Shown piece by piece: positions 24,013 through 35,569 of a stretch of 64,000 bases of DNA (position 1 is its first letter; every line of letters starts with the position of its first letter). Below the pieces are notes generated by a model. That model was not told the origin of the DNA. It made no database searches and saw only the letters and a program-made list of their open reading frames with translations. Origin of the DNA: Sebastes aleutianus (Eukaryota > Chordata > Actinopteri > Perciformes > Sebastidae); the NCBI GenBank assembly GCA_916700875.1, contig CAKAKS010000194.1, positions 1 to 64,000 of the forward strand. The letters are read 5' to 3'. The position numbers and the translations under genes are program-made.

Positions 24013-24513
24013 ACACACCTGCACTCCTTATAAGACATTATAGATAACCATTTCAGCTAAATACTCTAAATGTAAGTTACTTTCATGTATATATGTACCT
24101 TTAGTAAAAGTGAATAAATAAATAAAATAAACTAGAAAAGCCAATCTATGTTGAAACAACTCATTACTATTTTTCTTTTTTTTTTTGCATTATATAAATG
24201 GGATATAAAAACAATATTGCCACATTGTCAGTGATTGTCAGTTCCAGACATTTGATCAACTAAATTAAACAACTGATTCATCTTAGTTAATAAGAGCATG
24301 ACACTATATTCCAGTGATATTCACAGAGAGCAAAACCACACACACGCACACACATGCTCACAATTCAGTGGATTTGTATTCATTGTTTTGTTGCATTAAA
24401 CTAAACTAAAGTTGTTGTTTTTTTAACCGCAGATAGTTTGAGTAAACATGATTTGACGCTCACTTGATCTGACTGATAACCTGAGCTGTACTGTAGTTCT
24501 CCTCAGATCAAGT

Positions 24514-24534
24514 CACTTCCTCCTGTCTATAAAA
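24514..24534 (+). promoter_or_regulatory. Candidate TATA box with ETS site, copy 1
   Basis: CACTTCCTCCTG (an ETS/PU.1-type GGAAGTG on the other strand) is followed by TCTATAAAACACACTC. The spacing suits a core promoter. It lies about 1.2 kb before relic exon 1 and 2.7 kb before unit 2 exon 1, so any transcript would need a 5' non-coding exon. It recurs before units 3 to 6 but not before unit 1. Confidence 0.35.
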
Positions 24535-24902
24535 CACACTCACACTTCTGGTTAGTGTGTCACAGTGAGCCCTCTGCTGGTGCTGTTTCACTGTTACACT
24601 GAATTCACTATGAGACACTGGATCCTACAGATGGAAGAATCAATAGGCAATATTCCAGATTGCATAGCCCATTACTGTTATAACTATTTATCAGTCAATA
24701 AATATTGTTGATTTATGTATTATCTGACAAAGTTTATTTAATTTTTTTAAATATATCTTTTTTTTATTGATTTTATTTTGTTTATTCTTGTTTTGTTTTT
24801 TATCATTCTAATGATGAGACAGAGGGATGCAGCGCACCAAATGATAATGTATAGGCATATTAATACGAACAAATGCAAATTCAGGACACATTATTTGCAG
24901 TA

Positions 24903-25545
24903 GTTAGGTTTCGCCCTGTGACTTTCTGGTGAGTTGTCCAGGGTGTACCCAACCTCTCGCCCAGCGTTAGCTGGGATCGGCTCCAGCCCCCCACGACCCT
25001 GTAAGGATAAGTGGTTACAGATAATGGATGGATGGATAGTTAGGTTTCACCTGCCTTTATGGCCATTTTCGACCTTTTTGTCAAGACTTTGGCTTACACA
25101 AAGTTCCTGTTTTTAGATAAATGTTTGCATGAGGTTTTGAATTTAGTTGTATGTTTAAGACATGTCTTAATAATATTTAAAAGTAGTTAAAACCGTACCC
25201 CAGGAGATTCAAATATATAAATCATATTTTGAAAAAATCCCATAATTAGTTTATTTAAACCCTAATTTTTGATTTTTTCAATGTTCTTGACCAGTTAAAG
25301 GCTAAATAACAGTAGGCACACATGGATTAAGGATTAAATTGAATTAAGCACTGAAAAATCGGCTGGAGCCGATCCCAGTGGGCCCTTTAGAGTCACAAAT
25401 GAACCTAACCTGTATGTCTTTGGACTGTGAGAGGAGAAAACCCACGCAGGCTAAACATGCAAAACTCCAAACAACAAGGCCCCGGCGGGCCGGCAGGTTC
25501 AAACCCAGAACCTTCTTGCTGTGAGGCGACATAGTATATCTGATG
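24903..25545 (+). repeat. LINE-2-type 3' end and related repeat in spacer
   Basis: The first part (24903-25036) has TTTCGCCCTGTGACTTTCTGG, GTCCAGGGTGTACCCAACC and GGTTACAGATAATGGATGG, the usual 3' end of fish LINE-2 copies. The second part (25364-25545) has ACCTAACCTGTATGTCTTTG, CAAGGCCCCGG and CCTTCTTGCTGTGAGGCGAC, a related fish repeat. Copies of the first part recur near 26513, 33619, 41255, 49157, 56710 and 58350. The 300 bases between the parts are AT-rich and unremarkable. Confidence 0.7.
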
Positions 25546-25719
25546 AAGTATTGTTCCCCTATTTGGAGAGACAGAGTTGCAATGTGCAAAGTTTGCACAT
25601 TTACCCACATAAAATTCTCAACATGTTATACATCGGACTGTAGTCTGTGTGAAACCAACAGTTCACACATTTACACAGTGTGACCCCACCAGCTGGGGTT
25701 TCTGTTGCTTTGCAAAACC

Positions 25720-25876
25720 TTGAAAATGTAGAAGGTTCAAAACCTGCTGTTCATCCTCTGCAGTAAGTTTATTTCTTTGTATGAAAATCATTTCAATGCA
25801 AATTAAAGTGGTCTACCAAAGCTGCACCACAACAGATGATATCTACTGTAATCAAGTTTATATTAAAGCTCTATAG
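25720..25876 (+). pseudogene. Collapsed receptor relic between units 1 and 2
   Basis: A dead signal exon (25720-25762) has TTG in place of the start codon, and the second ATG is followed at once by TAG. After about 45 bases of intron 1 it runs straight into a fragment of the last exon (about 25808-25876: GGTCTACCAAAGCTGCACC, GATGATATCTACTGTAATCA). All Ig, stalk and transmembrane exons are missing, so one large internal deletion made it. The normal 3' flank follows. Confidence 0.8.
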
Positions 25877-26171
25877 GATATGAACAGCATGCACATCTGT
25901 GATCAAACCTTGCATTTTTGGGTCACATCTGTACCCAAATGATCCTGTTTGTATTGTCTCAATTAACAGCTGACCAACACATATTTACATACCGCTGTGG
26001 TCCAGTCATTGTCTGACTGAAAACCACAGTAATATCAGTATTTGTACAGATTTGTTCAGATATATGTAGTGCTTGTGTCCACTCCTTAATTAATTACTTC
26101 AACTTTGATATTACACTTTTACACTTTACCTTTACGCTCATTATGATTGCTTATTGTTAATATGACAAACT

Positions 26172-26453
26172 GTTTAAAGGTATGATATGACACATTTGTC
26201 GGTTGGTGTTTGTAAAAACACCACATACAAAGTTGGCCCCCTCCTCCTCGTCTCAACGAGCCAAGAGAGAGAGCAGCGATGGTGGAGCGAGCTATAGAGT
26301 GAATGAAGGGAGGGAACGGCGTTAGTGAGAACAAAGCAGAGAATCAGAGAAATAAAACGTTATTTTCTGATTGTTTCACAGCGGTTACATTCTAAAGCAC
26401 ACACACAAGCGTCATCCTGTCCTCTGTGCTCGGTATGCTCGGTGTGTGTGCCG
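26172..26453. mobile_element. Spacer MITE, truncated copy after relic
   Basis: It has the left end and interior of the spacer MITE but breaks off after a duplicated GCTCGGT word and joins CACCAAATGATAATGTATAGG. The same junction occurs at 58285. Confidence 0.7.
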
Positions 26454-27278
26454 CGCACCAAATGATAATGTATAGGTATATTAGTACGAACAAATGCAAA
26501 TTGAGGATACATACAGTAGTTAGGTTTCGCCCTGTGACTGACTGGTGACTTGTCCAGGGTGTACCCAACCTCTCGCCCAGTGTTTGCTCCTATCGGCTCC
26601 AGCCCCCCATAACACTGTAAAGGATAAGTGGTTACAGATATGAATGGATGGATAGTTAGGTTTCACCTGCCTTTATGGCAATTTATGACTTTTTTGTCAA
26701 GATTTTGGCTTAGACAAAGTTCCTGTTTTTAGATAAATGTTTGCATGAGGTTTTGAATTTAGTTGTATGTTTAAGACATGTCTTAATAATAATAATATTA
26801 AATAATAATATTTAAAAGTAGTTAAAACCGTACCCCAGGAGATTTAAATATATAAATCATATTTTGAATAAATCACATAATTAGTTCATTTAAACCCCAA
26901 TTTTTGATTTTCAATGTTCTTGCCCAGTGAAAGGCTAAATAACAGTAGGCACACATGGATTAAGGATTAAATTGGATTAGGCCCTGAAAAAAATATATAA
27001 TTATTCTGGGGTCACACTTCAGTTTTCACGCTACTTCTTGACAGTAATGGGGCTGGAGCCGATCCCAGTGGGCCACTTAGAGTCACAAATTAACCTAACC
27101 TGCATGTCTTTGGACTGTGAGAGGAGAAAGAAGAACTGACGCATATTGTGGTGTAAGATTTACCCACATAATATTCTCGATATGTTATACACCAGACTGT
27201 AGTCTGTGTGAAACCAACAGTTCACACTTTCACACAGTGAGACCATACTAGCTGTGGTTTCTGTTTCTTTGCAAAACC

Positions 27279-30200
27279 ATGAAGATGCCGAAGGTTCAAA
27301 ACCTGCTGTTCATCCTCTGCAGTGAGTTTATTTATTTATATGAAAATCATTTCAATGCAAATAAAAGTGTTTTAAATTGCTTTGACTTGGCAATGCTCTA
27401 TTATGATCACAGCTGGCATTAATGTCCGTTAGTGTCTTAATTCATCTTGTAAATCAAACTCAAAGGGGTGAAAATGATCATGATGTAGACAACAGATGTG
27501 CTGGGTGGTAAATGCACATATATGTGCACTCAGTTTAACTTAAAACAACTACAAGTTATATTACATGAAGCCTGTTTCCAACAATGTTTCATTTCATGTT
27601 GTCTTCTCTTTGCAGTTATTCTGAGTTGTGTGACGAGTGCAGTAGCGGAGATCCATGTGTCTGGATATGAAGGGGGACAAGTTAAAGTTTCTTGTCCCTA
27701 TGGAGAGGGTTACGAGTCTTATGAGAAGTACCTGTGCAGGAATGGCTGTGGCAACGATGATGTTCTTATTAAGACGACAGAAGCAAAGAAGGGCAGATAC
27801 TCCATCCATGATGACAAACAGAAACGAGTCTTCACAGTGACCATCTCTGATCTGAGTCGCACAGATGTTGGGATATATTGGTGTGGGATGACCCGAACCG
27901 GTTATGATACTTACCCTGATAAAGTACAACTGGAAGTAGAGCCAGGTAAATAAACAAACATTTTTACATCACTTCATGATATTGTTGTATGACACATAGC
28001 TGCCTAAATGTGATACACTGAAAGGTTGTTCTGGATTGTTTGTAGTTAGAATTCAAATAATCAAAACATCAGATTGATTTCCATCATAATCTTGACCTCA
28101 TTAATATTCTGTTAATGCGTATATTCTTGTATCAAAATCTGACTGTGGAATGCCAAACTAAAAACATCTTTGTCACTTGACAAACCTACACTCTATCCCA
28201 TTTCCAGAGCTGTCATCAGACTAGTTTTTCCATGTTGTTTTTTGTAGTAATTGTTGTTATATTTATTATAACACTCAACTTTATTACCTCCCTCAGCAAC
28301 AAGAGGAATTGCACTGTGCTGGGAGTTATTCTTGCACATATACTTAATTTCTGCACATTAGAGGTGCTGAATTCGATATCAAGAGCATAAATATAGCTGC
28401 AAACAACTATTGTCTATGTAAAGATATAGAGGAGTATTGTCTACCTGAGCAGAGCGTGAAGTCGCTCTCCCTCTGTGTGTGTTGTTGAAAATGTGTCTCC
28501 CTAGTTTGACAGTTTGATCAAAGTTCAGGAGTTTTTCAAGCAGTGATTGACAGCTGTCCAGAGACTGCTCGGCTCCAGCTCGGCTCTAATTGGTTGTTTT
28601 GGTGCGGGCGTGGTGAAATCTTGCAAATGTCATTAGGAGCACTGGGAGGAGGCAGGGGAACATGAATTTTTTCACAGATTATCTGTCTCGTGCACTACTG
28701 TCAGGATGTAGTGACTGTCTTATAAAAATAACTTTTTATCATATTTGCTCAAAGTTACCAACTGAAACTTTAAATATTTAGCTCAAATGTGTTTCTATTT
28801 CATAGAGTGGTGCTGTGTGAAGTCAAACAAACAGAGCAGCATTGTGGGACGCCCGGTAACTCTGCAGTGTCCCTATCCACCACAACACAGCCATAACAGG
28901 AAGTTCCTCTGTAAGGGAGACCACCGCAACAACTGCAATGACATGGTGACGAGTCAAAGCCGGTTCAAGCTTCAAGATGATGTTTCTTCCGGCTCTTTCT
29001 TGGTGACAATCAGAGAGCTGAAAGCAGGGGATGCTGGGACGTACTGGTGTGGTTCAGACTCACAGTGGAGTCCTGGAAAATACACCAAGATTCAACTGTC
29101 AGTAGGTACGAGTATGAAAAGAGCAATAGATATTACACCTGAGTATATGATAGTAAAAATAGCTCTAAGTTACATCCAGGTTTGATCACCGCTGTCTAAA
29201 CTTGGTGTCCTGCAGGTTCAGTTAGCTCATGTCTGGATCATGAAATCACTATAAAATAATGGATTTAATCCTTCCTCCTTCGTCCTGGATTCCTGAGATT
29301 ATGGATTATCAAATAATAGCAAAACTGCCTGTAAATTAAAAACAACAAGCTAACTGTTGTGTTGGCTAACACAAGTAGCTCGCTACAGTTCGAGACAAAG
29401 GCCTAAATAAAAAGGATTTGTTTTGTTATGTGTTTATAAGTAGTTCACAATTTGCACATTATAAATTCTTTCAAATATGCTGCTGTATGATACTTTACTG
29501 CCAGTTTATCACGTACAATACAGGGGTAGAGATTGAAGATGACATTTGGAAATCTTCATTGGACCACCGCGATGTCAATATTGTATTCTTCTGGTTGTTG
29601 ATTGTTAACGATCCATGTCCTCCCTTGGAGCGTCATTTTATGTGTTTGGGCCAATCACAGATTAGCATGAAAAAAATGAAATACATTGAATTGTTAGAAG
29701 AGGTCCCGCCTCAAGGGAGGACAGCACCAGCCCGTCCTCGCTTGCCCCAACCACCACTTTATTGCCTGCCCTGCAGGTGTCGCTGTTTAAGCATTTTAAT
29801 CATTTACTCTGGACCAAGTTGGTGGACCGGCCAACTGACCGACAAACATTGCTGTCCCCAGATCCCCACTGCTAGCATCGCAAAAAATAAGAATGTTTGC
29901 TAAGTGTACTAAGAAACTTTCTCTAACAGTCTTTCCACAGCAGACCAGCACTGTGATCTCTACCATCACTTTGGTTGAACCTGTCGGATCACAATCAACA
30001 CATATCCCTGGAAAACAGATCGAAGGTACGTGTGTGCATGCGTGAACCAACAGTTAAACACAAACTGACCATTTATAAAAAAGGAGCATGGAAACACCAA
30101 ATGTTGTGAGGCCACAGTTCTGATTTTCGGTGCCCCATCTCCTGTTAAGTGCTTGAGATTGTGATAACAGATATGTGAGGAGTGTAGATCTGATGTGTGT

Positions 30201-31826
30201 TTTCAGGAAGTGTATAAGATATTTTTAATCTGTTCTGTTTTTTCGTCTTCTCAGATGCAGCACCCTTTCATCCTGTGGTTTTCATTGTGCCCGCTCTGCT
30301 GGTCATACTGACATTTGCCCTGGTCATAGCTTATAAAGACAAATGTTATAAAGTGCAAGGTACATTTCACATACAAATGCATGCACAGAACCATGCACAC
30401 ACAGGCAAACACATACAGGTTTGCATGCAAAATGATTTTGTAACCATTTCTTATGCTGTGTGTTTCTAGGAGCCGGAGCCAACGTGAACAGAAACAAAAC
30501 CAAGGCAGCCGAAACAGAGGAAGTGATAAGTGTAGCAGATGTAAGAAAACTAAAGTCCAAAGCCTTGCTAATGGGCACAATAGGCTGCAATGTCCATTAC
30601 AGTCCACATTACAAACATGGTTTATAGATGATTTTACTATTAGTGTGGCTGAAAATGAAATGTTTCTTTTGAGGGTGGTAGCCTACTACTGGAAGGGAGT
30701 GGCGTCATCAAAATCAAAAGGATTTTTACCCTTGAAACTGAACTTGAATGTCACTGCAGTCTGCCTATTAGCACTGGGTACTATTTAGACACAATTAGCT
30801 ATACGTGGTTGAGAAAAGCTCAGGTTCTAAAACTGAAGGGGTTTGTCCTCTTGGGAGCATGAATGTGCTCAAAGAATTTAAAGGTATGCCCATTGGATTT
30901 TGACATTTCTTGGGGTCAAGTGGACAATCTGGCCTGATGATGGCATCAGAGGAAAGGTCAGGAGGTCACCAAAAACATGAAAATGATTTCTTTGGTTGAT
31001 GTGAGTATCTACTGGAAAATTAATGGCAGTTTTTCATTGAAAACATTTTGAACCATGCTGTCAGTCTGTCTACCACTTTGGTGAAGACTGAAATATGTCA
31101 ACAATTATTGGGTGGATTGCCATGAAGTTGTGTACGGACATTCAATGTCTCCAGAGGAATAATCATAATGACTTTAGTGATCCCCTGAGTTTTCATCTAG
31201 TTCAATCATCAGGTCAAAATTTCAATTTGTCCAATACTTTGGTTCAATACGTAAAAACGCATGACATTCCCATCAGCCTCAGCTGTACTTTATGTTTAGT
31301 ACTAATTAGCTAATTTTAGCATGCTAAGATGCTAAACCAAGATAGTAAATATGGTAAACTTGTTAAACATCAGCATGTTAGCATTGTCATTGTGAGCATG
31401 CTGGTGTTAGCATTTTGTGCAGCCTCACAAAGCTGCTACCACAAGTGTCACCAAAATTATTAGTAATCATTTCCCTTGGCCAGTGAATACTTACACCAGC
31501 AATCTGACCTGTAGATGGAAAAAATGTCTTGCTCTGGACCAAAGTACTGAGCAAATGAAATGAATGGACATTTTAATGTGCATAATAATATGAATTGTCA
31601 TCTGAGTAACGTTGCTCTCTTATGTGATTATTTTTTGTTGATTCTTTTTTAGATTTATGAAAATCAAGACGTAGCGCGTTCAATGCAGGGGTCCTCCAAA
31701 CCGCAGAGCGCCTGTCAACACTATGATGACGCAGGTGAAACCCAACAAGAGTCTGTCTACCAAAACTACACCACAATAGATGATATCTACTGTAATCAAG
31801 TTCCTATTAAAGCCAATAGGAGATGA
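27279..31826 (+). CDS. Unit 2: CD300/pIgR-like receptor, two Ig domains
   Basis: Exons: 27279-27321 signal (MKMPKVQNLLFILC); 27616-27945 A; 28806-29105 C; 29930-30025 stalk; 30255-30359 transmembrane; 30470-30540; 31653-31826 with TGA. All borders are GT-AG and the joined frame is 372 residues. Exon A is the second subtype, ending DKVQLEVEPG after GIYWCGMTRTGYDTYP. The single C is like C2 of unit 1 (KLQDDVSSGSF, WSPGKYTKI). The stalk is six residues longer than in units 1 and 4 (VISTITLV). The transmembrane segment ends FALVIAYKDKCYK. The tail starts IYENQDVARS and keeps HYDDAG, VYQNY and IYCNQV. There is no exon B. Two acceptors are TAG. It looks intact: a short type I surface receptor. Confidence 0.85.
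28490..28775. mobile_element. Partial foldback element, unit 2 A-C intron
   Basis: Only the right arm remains (TAGTTTGACAGTTTGATCAA onward), joined directly to the CTCCCTCTGTGTGTGTTGT spacer word. Units 3 and 6 still have the left arm, so unit 2 lost about 600 bases here. Confidence 0.55.
30562..31455. mobile_element. Repeat insertion in the last intron, unit 2
   Basis: Units 1 and 4 read directly from GTAAGAAGGCTAAAATCCAAA into ATTATTAGTAATCATTT. Here about 890 bases lie between these words, with CCAAA on both sides as a likely target duplication. The right part contains the common fish repeat words GCATGTTAGCATTGTCATTG and GAGCATGCTGGTGTTAGC. The same insert is in units 3 and 6, so it marks the short-receptor lineage. 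Confidence 0.7.
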
Positions 31827-32016
31827 ACAGCATGCACATCTGTGATCAAACCTTGCATTTTTGGATCACATCTGTATCCAAATGATCCGGTTTGTATTGT
31901 CTTAATTAACAGCTGACCAACACATATTCACTTTAACTTTGATTTTACACTTTTACACTTTTTACGCTTTTACCTTTACGCTCATTATGATTGCTTATTG
32001 TTAATATAACAAACTG

Positions 32017-32686
32017 TTTAAAGGTATAATATGACACATTTGTCAGTTGGTTTGTAAAAACACCACATACAAAGTTGGCCCCCTCCTCCTCGGCTCAACG
32101 AGCCAAGAGAGAGAGAGAGAGCATTGATGGTGGAGCGAGCTATAGAGTGAATGAAGAGAGGGAACGGCGTTAGTGAGAACAACGCAGAGAATCAGAGAAA
32201 TAAAACGTTATTTTCTGATTGTTTCACAGCGGTTACATTCTAAAGCACACACACAAGCAGCATCCTGTCCTCTGTGCTCGGTGTGTGTGCCTCGGTCAAA
32301 CTGACACACCGATAGCAGCACACAACAGCCGTTCTCATCCATCAAATACGGCCGATTTGTATCTTACAGAGCTAAAGGGGGACTTGTGCCTCGGTATCAG
32401 TCGCGAGGGGTGTGACAAAGTGGTGGTATTTGACGACCACACACACCCTGCACGCTGTTATTGGCTGGGGGTTACACCCCAACGTGTTGCCTAAAGGCTG
32501 TTTGCAGACGCACAGAAGCGTCCCAAACACAGCAAAAAGAAAAAGAAAAGAGAAAATACAGCCAGAAGGCAGGGTCTCTGACACCACCACACACTTCTAG
32601 TGGGTCATAAGTGATGATTGAGAGGGGTTATTTTGTATCAGTCCATGCATTGTTTTTGAGAAAATGTCTGTATAGTATGCCTTTAA
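32017..32686. mobile_element. Spacer MITE, copy after unit 2
   Basis: Same inverted ends (TTTAAAGGTATAATATGACA and TGTATAGTATGCCTTTA) as the copy at 23282, with a small internal deletion. Confidence 0.7.
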
Positions 32687-33010
32687 CACACCTGCACTCC
32701 TTATAAGACATTGTAGATAACCATTTCAGCTAAATACTCTAAATGTAAGTTACTTTCATGTATATATGTACCTTTAGTAAAAGTGAATAAATAAATAAAA
32801 TAAACTAGAAAAGCCAATCTATGTTGAAGCAACTCATTACTATTTATTTTATTTTTTTTTGCATTATATAAATGGGATATAAAAACAATATTGCCACATT
32901 GTCAGTGATTGTCAGTTCCAGACATTTGATCAACTAAATTAAATAACTGATTCATCTTAGTAAATTAGAGCATGACACTATATTCCAGTGATATTCACAG
33001 AGAGAAACCC

Positions 33011-33027
33011 CCCCCCCCCCACACACA

Positions 33028-33066
<39 letters not shown>
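33011..33066. repeat. Poly-C and (CA)n tract
   Basis: A run of C followed by a CA tract, much longer than the short CA run at the same place before other units. It lies in the spacer upstream of the TATA-like box. Confidence 0.9.
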
Positions 33067-33069
<3 letters not shown>

Positions 33070-33229
33070 CTCACAATTCAGTGGATTTGTATTCAGTTTT
33101 GTTTTGTTGCATTAAACTAAACTAAAGTTTTTGTTTTTTTAACCGCAGATAGTTTGAGTAAACAGGATTTGACGCTCACTTGATCTGACTGATAACCTGA
33201 GCTGTACTGTAGTTCTCCTCAGATCAAGT

Positions 33230-33250
33230 CACTTCCTCCTGTCTATAAAA
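33230..33250 (+). promoter_or_regulatory. Candidate TATA box with ETS site, copy 2
   Basis: Same CACTTCCTCCTG plus TATAAAA arrangement as at 24514. It lies upstream of unit 3, which has lost exon 1. Confidence 0.3.
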
Positions 33251-34908
33251 CACACTCACACTTCTGGTTAGTGTGTCACAGTGAGCCCTCTGCTGGTGCT
33301 GTTTCACTGTTACACTGAATTCACTATGAGACACTGGTTTATACAGATGGAAGAATCAATAGGCAATATTCCAGATTGCATAGCCCATTACTGTAATAAC
33401 TATTTATCAGTCAATAAATATTGTTGATTTATGTATTATCTGACAAAGTTTATTTAATTTTTTTAAATATATTTTTTTTATTGATTTTATTTTGTTTATT
33501 CTTGTTTTGTTTTTTTATCATTCTAATGATGAGACAGAGGATGCAGCGCACCAAATGATAATGTATAGGCATGTTAGTACGAACAAATGCAAATTGAGGA
33601 TACATTATTTGCAGTAGTTAGGTTTCGCCCTGTGACTTTCTGGTGACTTGTCCAGGGTGTACCCAACCTCTTGCCCAGTGTTAGCTGTGATCGACTCCAG
33701 CCCCCCACGACCCTGTAAGGATAAGTGGTTACAGATAATGGATGGATGGATAGTTAGGTTTCATCTGCTTTTATGGTCATTTTCAACCTTTTTGTCAAGA
33801 CTTTGGCTTACAGAAAGTTCCTGTTTTTAGATAAATGTTTGCATGAGGTTTTGAATTTAGTTGTATGTTTAACACATTTCTTAATAATATTTAAAAGTAG
33901 TTAAAACCGTACCCCAGGAGATGTAAAATATATAAATCATATTTTGAAAAAATCCTATAATTTGTTTATTTAAACCCCAATTTTTGATTTTTTCAATGTT
34001 CTTGACCAGTGAAAGGCTAAATAACAGTAGGCACACATGGATTAAGGATTAAATTGAATTAAGCACTGAAAAATCAGCTGGAGCCGATCCCAGTGGGCCC
34101 TTTAGAGTCACAAATGAACCTAACCTGTATGTCTTTGGACTGTGAGAGGAGAAAACCCACGCAGGCTAAACATGCAAAACTCCAAACAACAAGGCCCCGG
34201 CCGGGCCGGCAGGTTCAAACCCAGAACCTTCTTGCTGTGAGGCGACATAGTATATCTGATGAAGTATTGTTCCCCTATTTGGAGAGACAGAGTTTCTTTG
34301 ACTTGGCAATGCTCTATTATGATCACAGCTGGCATTAATGTCCGTTAGTGTCTTAACTCATCTTGTAAATCAAACTCAAAGGGGTGAAAATGATCATGAT
34401 GTAGACAACAGATGTGTTGGGTGGTAAATGCACATATATGTGCACTCAGTTTAACTTAAAACAACTACAAGTTATATTACATGAAGCCTGTTTCCAACAA
34501 TGTTTCATTTCATGTTGTCTTCTCTTTGCAGTTATTCTGAGTTGTGTGACGAGTGCAGCAGGGTTGATCCATGCGTCTGGACATGAAGGGGGACAAGTTA
34601 ACGTTTCTTGTCCTTATGGAGGGGGTTACGAGTCTTATGAGAAGTACCTGTGCAGGAATGGCTGTGGCAACGATGATGTTCTTATTAAGACGACAGAAGC
34701 AAAGAAGGGCAGTTTGTCCATCCATGATGACAAACAGAAACGAGTCTTCACAGTGACCATCTCTGATCTGATTCGTAGCGATGCTGGGACATACTGGTGT
34801 GGGGTGACCAGAAATGGAAAGGATATCTACACTGAAGTAAAGCTGGAAGTAGGCCAAGGTAGGATAAAAAAAGTTGCTACGGGTTGTCACCATAATGTAT
34901 AATTGATA

Positions 34909-35002
34909 TGAGTCGTACAGATGTTGGGATATATTGGTGTGGGATGACCCGAACCGCTTAGGGATACTTACCCTGCTAAAGTACAACTGGAAGTAGAGCC
35001 AG
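34909..35002 (+). pseudogene. 3' fragment of a second A-type exon, unit 3
   Basis: About 50 bases after exon A lies the tail of an A2-type exon (SRTDVGIYWCG in one frame, a one-base insertion, then the CAACTGGAAGTAGAGCCAG ending and its donor). It has no acceptor or 5' half and is out of frame. The same fragment is in unit 5. Confidence 0.8.
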
Positions 35003-35569
35003 GTAGATAAACAAACATTTTTACATCACTTCATGATATTGTTGTATGACACATAGCTGCCTAAATGTGATACACTGAAAGGTTGTTCTGGATTGTTTGT
35101 AATTAGAATTCAAATAATCAAAACATCAGATTACTTTCCATCATAATCTTGACCTCATTAATATTCTGTTAATGTGTATATTCTTGTATCAAAATCTGAC
35201 CATGGAATGCCAAACTAAAAACATCTTTGTCACTTGACAAACCTACACTCTATCCCATTTCCAGAACTGTCATCAGACTAGTTTTCCATGTTGTTTTTGT
35301 AGTAATTGTTGTTATATTTAATATAACACTCCACTTTATTACCTCCCTCAGCAATAAGAGGAACTGCACTATGCTGGGAGTTATTCCTGCACATATGCTT
35401 AATTATTGCACATTAAAGGTTCTGAATTCGATATCCAGAGAATAAATATAGCTGCAAACAACTATTGTCTATGTAAAGATATAGAGGAGTATTGTCTACC
35501 TGAGCAGAGGGTGAAGTCGCTCTCCCTCTGTGTGTGTTGTAATCCGAGCTTCTCCGTGTTTTGTTGACA

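Noticed and set aside
24608..24650. ATG AGA CAC TGG as an alternative receptor start after the TATA-like box
   Set aside because: The frame is short, not hydrophobic, and no splice donor connects it to exon A. One copy (unit 6) has lost the ATG.
27594..27929. Long minus-strand frames opposite every A exon
   Set aside because: They are antisense shadows of the conserved Ig exon and have no independent support.
29418..29903. 161-180 residue open frames (MFCYVFISSSQF...) in units 2, 5 and 6
   Set aside because: They lie in the intron between C and stalk, are broken in unit 3 by a stop, and have no recognisable domain. They are chance frames in a duplicated intron.
32219..32494. Repeated open frame MFHSGYILKHTHKQHP... 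after several units
   Set aside because: It sits inside the spacer MITE with inverted ends. Its frame and length change between copies.
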